DNA of 11,996 nt from an uncultured Oscillibacter sp. GTDB lineage: Bacteria > Bacillota > Clostridia > Oscillospirales > Oscillospiraceae. Of this stretch, positions 6,830 to 11,996 are shown one piece after another; positions within the stretch are counted from its first letter, which is position 1, and the number at the start of each line of letters is the position of its first letter. The stretch lies in the NCBI GenBank assembly GCA_910585165.1, contig CAJUBX010000073.1, positions 1-11,996 of the forward strand, in the 5' to 3' direction. The notes under the pieces are model-generated. The model worked only from the letters and a program-made list of their open reading frames with translations, was not told the DNA's origin and did no database searches. A program made the translations under genes and the position numbers.

Positions 6830-6856
6830 ATTTGCCGGCGTTTCCCGGCCCTTGGC

Positions 6857-8332
6857 TTACAGGTTTTTCAGCACGCCGCTCTCCTCGTTGAAGGCGTTGA
6901 TGAGCTCGTCCAGGTCCTTGGCCTGGGCGTGGACCGCGTCCCAGGTGCCCTCGGTGTCGTACCACAGGGCGTTGAGATCGTGCATGTCCTTTCCCTGCTG
7001 CTCCACCCAGGTGTAGTATTTCAGGTGGTGGACCCGCTTGCGGTCCGCGTAGGTGAGCTCCAGCAGGCTGTCCGTCTTGAGGCCCAGCATGTGGAGCTGG
7101 TGGTCCAGCCGGGCCTCCTCCCGGGTATACGCGCCGAACTGGCTGTTCAGCTCCTGGATGCGGCTTTGGTACATGGCGGCGGAGTCGGTGAGGACGGTGC
7201 CCACCACGTCCCGGGAGGTGAACTCGTAGTACTTGGCCATTTTGATGCAGCAAAGCACGTTGGCGATGCCGGAGATGCCCAGCCACGACAGCTTGTCAAC
7301 CAGAACGGGGTCCAGCTTCAAGGTGTTCAGCAGGTAGTCCCGGCCCTCGGAGGTGTTGAACAGGCGGAGGAGCCGCTGGGAGTCCTCGTCGTCAATGGCG
7401 ATGGCCATGTCGGTGTTCTTCACGTTGTGAATCCAGGGGATGTGCTTGTCGCCGATGCCCTCGATCCGGTGGCCGCCGAAGCCGTTGTTCAGGATGGTGG
7501 GACACTGGAGGGCCTCGCCCACGCCCAGCTTGAGGCTGGGGTAGCGCTCCTTGAGGAGGTCTCCGGCGCTCATGGTCCCGGCGGAGCCGGAGGTGAAGGC
7601 GGCGGCGGCGAAGCGGTCCCCGGGACGCTTGACGGCCTCGAACACGTCGGCCAGGGCGAAGCCGGTGACGTTGTAGTGCCAGAGGGGGTTGCCCATCTCC
7701 TCAAACTGGTTGAAAATCATATACTGGGGGTCCAGCTTGAGCTCGTTGGTCTTGTCGAAAATCTCCTTGACGTTGGACTCACAGCCGGGGGTGGCGATGA
7801 CCTCCGCGCCGATTTCGCGGAGCCAGTCGAAGCGCTCCCGGCTCATCTCGGCGGGGAGGATGGCCACGCCCTGGGCCCCCAGAAGCTTGGAGTTGAACGC
7901 GCCGCCCCGGCAGTAGTTTCCGGTGGAGGGCCAGACGGCCTTGTGCCTGTCCACGTCGAACTGGCCCGTCACAAGGCGCGGGGCCAGGCAGCCGAAGGAG
8001 GCCCCCACTTTATGGCAGCCGGTGGGGAACCACTTGCCCGCCATGGCGACGATGCGGCAGGGCACGCCGGTGAGCTCCGGGGGCAGCTCGATGTAGTTGG
8101 GGACGGCCTGGAACAGGCCGCCGGACTCCTTGGGCTCGTTTTTCCAGGTGACCCGGAACAGGTTCAGGGGATTCACGTCCCAGAGGCCCACGGCCTTCAG
8201 CTTGTCCTGCACCTTGCCGGGGATGGTCTCGGGGTGCTGCATCTGGGCGATGGTGGGGATGAGGATGTTGTGCTCCCGGGCCTTTTTCAGGTTGTGCTCC
8301 AGCCCTTCGCGGCGGATGGTCAGATCAATCAT
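6857..8332 (-). CDS. PLP-dependent fold-type II enzyme of unassigned substrate
   Basis: Enzyme of 491 residues in the cysteine synthase/tryptophan synthase-beta/threonine deaminase superfamily. The probable cofactor lysine is Lys108 in the segment WFPTGCHKVGASFGC. A substrate-loop motif STGNYCRG lies at 136-143, as in related beta-eliminating or beta-replacing enzymes. A Gly/Ser-rich phosphate-binding loop, TSGSAGTMSAG, lies at 247-257. The C-terminal 150 residues extend beyond a minimal domain of this family (about 310-350 residues). It begins 1 nt after the stop of the YheO-like regulator, with its ribosome site AGGAGGG inside that gene, so the two are coupled. In the homologous ygeW-ygeY clusters this place is usually held by YgeX, a 2,3-diaminopropionate ammonia-lyase of about 400 residues, but the motifs here do not match YgeX. 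An ammonia-lyase or related amino-acid step in the same pathway is a reasonable inference. The true substrate is unknown. Confidence 0.85.
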   Translation of the reverse strand: MIDLTIRREGLEHNLKKAREHNILIPTIAQMQHPETIPGKVQDKLKAVGLWDVNPLNLFRVTWKNEPKESGGLFQAVPNYIELPPELTGVPCRIVAMAGKWFPTGCHKVGASFGCLAPRLVTGQFDVDRHKAVWPSTGNYCRGGAFNSKLLGAQGVAILPAEMSRERFDWLREIGAEVIATPGCESNVKEIFDKTNELKLDPQYMIFNQFEEMGNPLWHYNVTGFALADVFEAVKRPGDRFAAAAFTSGSAGTMSAGDLLKERYPSLKLGVGEALQCPTILNNGFGGHRIEGIGDKHIPWIHNVKNTDMAIAIDDEDSQRLLRLFNTSEGRDYLLNTLKLDPVLVDKLSWLGISGIANVLCCIKMAKYYEFTSRDVVGTVLTDSAAMYQSRIQELNSQFGAYTREEARLDHQLHMLGLKTDSLLELTYADRKRVHHLKYYTWVEQQGKDMHDLNALWYDTEGTWDAVHAQAKDLDELINAFNEESGVLKNL

Positions 8333-8333
8333 G

Positions 8334-8982
8334 TCAATTGCCCTCCTGTTTGTTCATGTCGATATAGGAATACAGGGTGTATTTGGAAATGCCGAAGTAC
8401 TTGGCTACCTTGTCGCCGGACTTGGTAATCAGGAATGCGCCGTTCTGGCTGAGGAACCGGATGGCCTTCACCTTGTCCTCCTTGTTCATCACGGCGGCGG
8501 GCTTGCCCACCAGGGCCACGGACTGCTGGATGAGCTCGTCCAGCAGGTCGCTGACGTTGGTGATCCGCTCCGGCTCGGAGGGGACCTCCTCCCCGGTGGA
8601 GACCAGGTCCCGCAGGGCCTCCTCCATCAAAATGAGGCGGGAGATGTCGTAGTTGATGGCCAGGATGGCGGAGACCTTCCCCTTCCGGTCCCGGATGTAG
8701 ACGGTGGAAGATTTCAGAATCTTGCCGTCCGGGGTCTTGGTCAGGTAGCAGAGGTGGTCCTTGGGCTCCGGGTCCTGGGTGCGGAGCTGCTCCATCACCA
8801 CGTTGGACGCGCCGTCCCCCACCTTCCGCCCGGAGACGTGGCCGTTGGCGATGAAGACGATGGAGCGGTCCGGGTCCCGGCTGAGATCGTGGATGGCGAC
8901 CTCGCAGTTGGAGCCGAATTGGGCGGCGACGCCGGCGGCTACCTGGCGCAGCAGCTCCAGTTTGCTGTTTTCCGTGGGTCAT
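8334..8982 (-). CDS. YheO-like PAS/HTH transcriptional regulator, start codon frame disrupted
   Basis: DNA-binding regulator of about 215 residues. The N-terminal PAS_6/YheO domain contains FGSNCEVAIHDLS, IANGHVSGRKVGDG and, further on, the SSTVYIRDRKGKVSAILAIN region. The C-terminal HTH_22-like domain contains IRFLSQNGAFLI and a GDKVAKYFGISKYTLYSYI helix-turn-helix. The coding frame is open only from 8978 downward and has no ATG, GTG or TTG near its beginning. The obvious ATG (8980-8982) is one base out of frame. If the CCC run of this strand (8976-8978) had one C fewer, the N-terminus would read MTTENSKLELLRQV, as expected for this family. Alternatives are ACG initiation at 8975, which sits 8 nt after a GGGGG site, or a real inactivating mutation. 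The rest of the gene looks intact. It is divergent from ygeY and co-transcribed with the PLP enzyme, so it probably controls both units in response to a small ligand. Confidence 0.8.
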
Positions 8983-9031
8983 ACCCCCTTTTCATACGGA
9001 TTTTTGGGTAAAGACACTGATTCATGTTGCC

Positions 9032-9060
9032 ATCATACCACGAACTTTCGGAGAAATCAA
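9032..9060 (-). promoter_or_regulatory. Promoter for the regulator-PLP enzyme unit
   Basis: Read on the minus strand, TTGATT (9060-9055) and a TATGAT -10 box (9037-9032) are separated by 17 nt, with a start near 9025. The leader runs to the regulator's ATG at 8982. Confidence 0.7.
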
Positions 9061-9100
9061 CAGCAATTCAAAAAAAGTTTTTGGTTTTCAAAAATTTTGT

Positions 9101-9128
9101 TTGACAACGGGAAATCTTGTGGTATGAT
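9101..9128 (+). promoter_or_regulatory. ygeY: Promoter for the ygeY-ygeW-carbamate kinase unit
   Basis: A perfect TTGACA -35 box (9101-9106) and a TATGAT -10 box (9123-9128) have a 16-nt spacer, preceded by A/T-rich tracts. Transcription would begin near 9135, giving a leader of about 59 nt with a small CGGCG/CGCCG hairpin (9147-9160) and a GGAGG ribosome site at 9181-9185. Confidence 0.82.
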
Positions 9129-9193
9129 AAGGCTGTAAGGAACAGGCGGCGAAGGCGCCGTCCACATAAAAATTTCAAACGGAGGTCTGCATC

Positions 9194-10606
9194 ATGGATT
9201 TTGAGAAGATCAAGTCTGCGGCGGAGGGCTGCAAGGCGGAGATGTCCCGGTTCCTGCGGGACATGATCTCCCATCCCAGCGAGAGCTGCGAGGAGAAGGA
9301 AGTGGTCATGTGCATCAAGGCCGAGATGGAGAAGCTGGGCTTTGACAAGGTGGAGATCGACGGCCTGGGCAACGTCATCGGCTGGATGGGCCAGGGGGAG
9401 AAGATCATCGCCATCGACTCCCACATCGACACCGTGGGCGTGGGCAACATCGACAACTGGGAGGCCGACCCCTACCAGGGCTATGAGACGGACGACATCA
9501 TCTATGGCCGGGGAGGCAGCGACCAGGAGGGCGGCATGGCCTCCGCCGTGTACGGGGCCAAGATTATGAAGGACCTGAACCTCATTCCCGAGGGCTACAA
9601 GATCATGGTGGTGGGCTCCGTTCAGGAGGAGGACTGCGACGGCATGTGCTGGCAGTACATCGTCAATAAGTACTTCCAGGGCCCCGAGGACGCCCGGAGC
9701 AAAATTGAGTTCGTCATCTCCACCGAGCCCACCGACGGCGGCATCTACCGGGGCCACCGGGGCCGCATGGAAATCCGGGTGGACGTGAAGGGCGTTTCCT
9801 GCCACGGCTCCGCCCCCCAGCGGGGGGACAACGCCATCTACAAAATGGCGGACATCCTCCAGGACGTGCGGGCCCTGAACGAAAACGGCGACGGCCCCTC
9901 CAACACCGTCAAGGGCCTTGTGAAGATGCTGAACCCGGAGTTCAATCCGGAGCACTATGAGGACGCCCAGTTCTTAGGCCGGGGCACCTGCACCACCAGC
10001 CAGATTTTCTACACCTCTCCCAGCCGCTGCGCCGTGGCGGACAGCTGCTCCATCTCCATCGACCGGCGCATGACCGCCGGGGAGACCTGGGACTCCTGCC
10101 TGGAGGAAATCCGCCAGCTTCCCAGCGTGCAGAAGTACGGCGAAGACGTGAAGGTCTCCATGTACATGTACGACCGTCCCGCCTGGACGGGGACGGTCTA
10201 TGAGACGGAGTGCTTCTTCCCCACCTGGATCAACAAGGCCGGAGCCGCCCATGTCCAGGCCCTGGTGGACGCACACCACGCCCTGTTCGGCGAGGAGCGC
10301 ATCGGCCACGCCGACGAGGACCCCAAGAAGGACGCCATGCACCTGCGCGCAGGCCGGCCCCTGACTGATAAGTGGACCTTCTCCACCAACTGCGTTTCCA
10401 TCCAGGGCCGCTACGGCATCCCCTGTGTGGGCTTCGGCCCCGGCGCGGAGAGCCAGGCCCACGCTCCCAACGAGATCACTTGGAAGCAGGACCTGGTGAC
10501 CTGCGCCGCGCTGTACGCCGCCGCCATCCCCCTGTACAAGCCGGAGAACAAGACCGCCGACGCGACGGAGTTCCGCCAGAGCCTCACCGATAACGACATC
10601 AAGTAA
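9194..10606 (+). CDS. ygeY: YgeY-family M20 metallohydrolase
   Basis: Zinc-dependent M20 hydrolase of 470 residues, close in layout to YgeY, a selenium-metabolism-linked enzyme of the purine degradation cluster. The metal and catalytic motifs are complete. DSHIDTVGVG carries His77 and Asp79, GRGGSDQEGG carries the bridging Asp110, and QEEDCDG carries the catalytic pair Glu145-Glu146. STEPT contributes Glu178, and the C-terminal AHAPNE supplies the last His. A dimerisation domain insert is marked by CHGSAPQRGDNAIY (203-216). The start has GGAGG 8 nt upstream. In this pathway the enzyme is thought to hydrolyse an amide or ureido bond of a ring-opened purine product, but the exact substrate is not established here. 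It is the first gene of the rightward unit and is followed by ygeW after a hairpin-rich 118-nt gap. Confidence 0.93.
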   Translation: MDFEKIKSAAEGCKAEMSRFLRDMISHPSESCEEKEVVMCIKAEMEKLGFDKVEIDGLGNVIGWMGQGEKIIAIDSHIDTVGVGNIDNWEADPYQGYETDDIIYGRGGSDQEGGMASAVYGAKIMKDLNLIPEGYKIMVVGSVQEEDCDGMCWQYIVNKYFQGPEDARSKIEFVISTEPTDGGIYRGHRGRMEIRVDVKGVSCHGSAPQRGDNAIYKMADILQDVRALNENGDGPSNTVKGLVKMLNPEFNPEHYEDAQFLGRGTCTTSQIFYTSPSRCAVADSCSISIDRRMTAGETWDSCLEEIRQLPSVQKYGEDVKVSMYMYDRPAWTGTVYETECFFPTWINKAGAAHVQALVDAHHALFGEERIGHADEDPKKDAMHLRAGRPLTDKWTFSTNCVSIQGRYGIPCVGFGPGAESQAHAPNEITWKQDLVTCAALYAAAIPLYKPENKTADATEFRQSLTDNDIK

Positions 10607-10724
10607 GGCCGGGAAGCCGCCCTGCGGGGCGGACCTCCCCGGGTCTGCCCGCCGCGGCGGACCGCTTTTGAAGGACGGGCCGGAACGCCCTCCGCCCAAA
10701 TGAAAGATAAGGAGATTTTTCGAT
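10607..10724 (+). other. Hairpin-rich spacer between ygeY and ygeW
   Basis: A 118-nt gap without a gene. It holds a hairpin CCGCCC-TGCG-GGGCGG (10617-10632) and a perfect 12-nt palindrome at 10649-10660, followed shortly by TTTT (10666-10669). The U-run is short and offset, so termination would be weak. The structures may partly attenuate read-through or stabilise the upstream mRNA. No internal promoter was recognised. AAGGAG at 10709-10714 serves ygeW. Confidence 0.45.
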
Positions 10725-11915
10725 ATGTCTAAGACCATCGAGCTGGCAAAGCACCTGGAGACCCTGCATATCAACAACATGTACAAGTCCGACTTCTACT
10801 GGACCTGGGACAAGACCGACGAGGAGCTGGACGCCATCTTCACCGTGGCCGACGCCCTGCGGGACCTCCGGGAGCGGAACAAGTCCACCCGCATCTTTGA
10901 CTCCGGCCTGGGCATCTCCATCTTCCGGGACAACTCCACCCGGACCCGCTTCTCCTTTGCCTCCGCCTGCAACCTGCTGGGCCTGACCGTCCAGGACCTG
11001 GACGAGAAGAAATCCCAGATCGCCCACGGCGAGACCGTCCGTGAGACCGCCAACATGGTCTCCTTCATGGCCGACGTCATCGGCATCCGGGACGACATGT
11101 TCATCGGCGAGGGCCACAAGTACCAGAAGACCTTCATGGACGCCGTGAAGGAGGGCTACCGGGACGGCATCCTGGAGCAGCAGCCCACCCTGGTGAACCT
11201 CCAGTGCGACGTGGACCACCCCACCCAGTGCATGGCCGACATGCTCCACATCATCCACCAGTTCGGCGGCGTGGAGAACCTCAAGGGCAAGAAGATCGCC
11301 ATGACCTGGGCCTATTCCCCCAGCTACGGCAAGCCCCTGTCCGTTCCCCAGGGGGTCATCGGCCTTATGACCCGGTTCGGCATGGACGTGGTGCTGGCCC
11401 ATCCCGAGGGCTACGACGTGATGCCCGAGGTGGAGGAAATCGCCCGGAAGAACGTCGCCGCCACCGGCGGAAGCTATAAAAAGGTTGCCACTATGGAGGA
11501 GGCGTTCCAGAACGCGGACATCGTGTACCCCAAGAGCTGGGCCCCCTTCGCCGCCATGGAGGAGCGGACCAGGCTCTACCAGGCCGGGGACCAGGCGGGC
11601 ATCGACGCCCTTGAGCAGAAACTCCTCAGCCAGAACGCCCAGCATAAGGACTGGACCTGTTCCGAGGAGATGATGAAGAAGACCCGGAACGGCTCCGCCC
11701 TGTACCTCCACTGCCTGCCCGCCGACATCACGGGCCTCAGCTGCTCCGAGGGCGAGGTGGACAACTCCGTCTTCGACCGCTATCTGGTCCCCCTGTATAA
11801 GCAGGCCAGCTTTAAGCCCTACATCATCGCCGCCATGATTCTGATGAGCAAGGTGAAGGACCCCGTGTCCGCCCTGATGGCGCTGGACGGGGCCGGAAAG
11901 AGGAAGATGTTCTGA
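10725..11915 (+). CDS. ygeW: YgeW-family knotted carbamoyltransferase
   Basis: Cytoplasmic carbamoyltransferase of 396 residues, the length expected for YgeW and longer than ornithine or aspartate carbamoyltransferases (about 310-340). The carbamoyl-phosphate binding motifs are clear: STRTRFSF (71-78), HPTQ (165-168) and HCLPAD (329-334). The extended N-terminus LAKHLETLHINNMYKSDFYWTW and the SPSYGKPLSVPQG segment (198-210) are YgeW-like, and I see no ornithine- or aspartate-specific motif. Family members have the trefoil-knotted fold of this subgroup and an unidentified second substrate. With carbamate kinase next door, the reaction probably runs phosphorolytically, releasing carbamoyl phosphate from a carbamoylated purine-derived amine. 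The ribosome site is AAGGAG 10 nt before the ATG. Its stop codon overlaps the carbamate kinase start by one base. Confidence 0.95.
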   Translation: MSKTIELAKHLETLHINNMYKSDFYWTWDKTDEELDAIFTVADALRDLRERNKSTRIFDSGLGISIFRDNSTRTRFSFASACNLLGLTVQDLDEKKSQIAHGETVRETANMVSFMADVIGIRDDMFIGEGHKYQKTFMDAVKEGYRDGILEQQPTLVNLQCDVDHPTQCMADMLHIIHQFGGVENLKGKKIAMTWAYSPSYGKPLSVPQGVIGLMTRFGMDVVLAHPEGYDVMPEVEEIARKNVAATGGSYKKVATMEEAFQNADIVYPKSWAPFAAMEERTRLYQAGDQAGIDALEQKLLSQNAQHKDWTCSEEMMKKTRNGSALYLHCLPADITGLSCSEGEVDNSVFDRYLVPLYKQASFKPYIIAAMILMSKVKDPVSALMALDGAGKRKMF

Positions 11916-11996
11916 TGGGAAAGCGCATCGTAGTGGCTCTTGGCGGCAACGCCCTGGGCAATAACCTGCCGGAGCAGATGGCGGCGGTGAAGCAGA
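11915..11996 (+). CDS. arcC: Carbamate kinase, N-terminal fragment cut by window end
   Basis: The first 27 residues, beginning MGKRIVVALGGNALGNNL, match the N-terminus of carbamate kinase (ArcC/YqeA), including the LGGNAL nucleotide/phosphate-binding loop. The rest lies outside the window. The start overlaps the ygeW stop (TGATG), so the two are translationally coupled. Carbamate kinase converts carbamoyl phosphate and ADP to ATP, ammonia and CO2, which supplies the energy yield of this catabolic unit. Confidence 0.88.
   Translation, partial: MGKRIVVALGGNALGNNLPEQMAAVKQ

Larger units (their letters stand above)
9032..9128. promoter_or_regulatory. Inverted 10-nt repeat covering both divergent -10 boxes
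   Basis: GTGGTATGAT at 9119-9128 is repeated exactly in inverted orientation at 9032-9041. Each copy contains the -10 hexamer of one of the two divergent promoters and extends 4 nt upstream. This could be a shared operator through which one regulator, most simply the YheO-like protein, governs both units. The 6-nt TATGAT part is expected anyway from promoter consensus, which lowers the weight of the match. Between them lie A- and T-tracts (9070-9099), including TTTTTG-GTTTT-CAAAAA (9078-9094), which may act as an UP element or bend. Confidence 0.4.

Noticed and set aside
6929..8428. A 499-residue plus-strand open frame opposite the PLP enzyme
   Set aside because: Its composition (Gly, Val, His, Leu, Asp rich) is that of an antisense shadow of a GC-rich gene. 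The minus strand has clear PLP-enzyme motifs, and no ribosome site supports the plus frame.
8979..8981. In-frame TGA before the regulator considered as a selenocysteine codon, since the cluster is selenium-linked
   Set aside because: There is no good start upstream in that frame, the family has no residue to fill there, and a one-base indel explains the pattern more simply.
8329..8982. A 217-residue minus-strand open frame starting at the ATG of the regulator
   Set aside because: It is out of frame with all PAS and HTH motifs and is very rich in Arg, Gly and Pro. Only its first few codons may be genuine.

Overview
The window is GC-rich DNA from a spore-forming-lineage Firmicute, most likely a gut anaerobe of the Oscillospirales (Flavonifractor/Lawsonibacter-like). 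This is inferred from several traits: AGGAGG-type ribosome sites, sigma-A type promoters, a GerMN-domain lipoprotein, a DUF4358 lipoprotein, C/G-ending codons, and a YgeY/YgeW/carbamate kinase cluster typical of purine-fermenting gut Clostridia. No rRNA, tRNA, insertion sequence or CRISPR array was seen.

Layout, left half. Positions 1-2137 hold the 3' part of a membrane sensor histidine kinase overlapping by 4 nt with a GerMN-domain lipoprotein, a signalling/envelope operon. Positions 2221-4197 hold an NCS2 nucleobase permease followed 7 nt later by a YbhB/PEBP-like protein, with a clear promoter in front and a 14-bp hairpin behind. Positions 4210-5514 are a single-gene unit: promoter, ATP-grasp ligase of unknown substrate, strong intrinsic terminator. 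A DUF4358 lipoprotein follows (5611-6213).

Middle. A small AT-rich island (about 6440-6630) separates a minus-strand ribbon-helix-helix protein from a plus-strand 51-residue hypothetical protein. It carries three ATTGCAAT boxes that look like operators. Hairpins at 6219-6255 and 6801-6829 close the neighbouring units from both sides.

Right half (6857-11996). Two divergent units share one control region. Leftward: a YheO-like PAS/HTH regulator and, 1 nt after its stop codon, a fold-type II PLP enzyme. Rightward: ygeY (M20 hydrolase), ygeW (knotted carbamoyltransferase) and the start of a carbamate kinase. This matches the cluster linked to selenium-dependent, anaerobic purine/urate breakdown. 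The likely energy logic is that YgeW releases carbamoyl phosphate from a carbamoylated intermediate and carbamate kinase converts it to ATP. The PLP enzyme takes the place expected for YgeX (diaminopropionate ammonia-lyase) but does not look like it. The purine-type permease 3 kb away may feed the pathway.

Points most worth checking are the unassigned PLP enzyme, an apparent one-base frame disruption at the start of the YheO-like regulator, an inverted 10-nt repeat covering both divergent -10 boxes, and the ATTGCAAT operator array.
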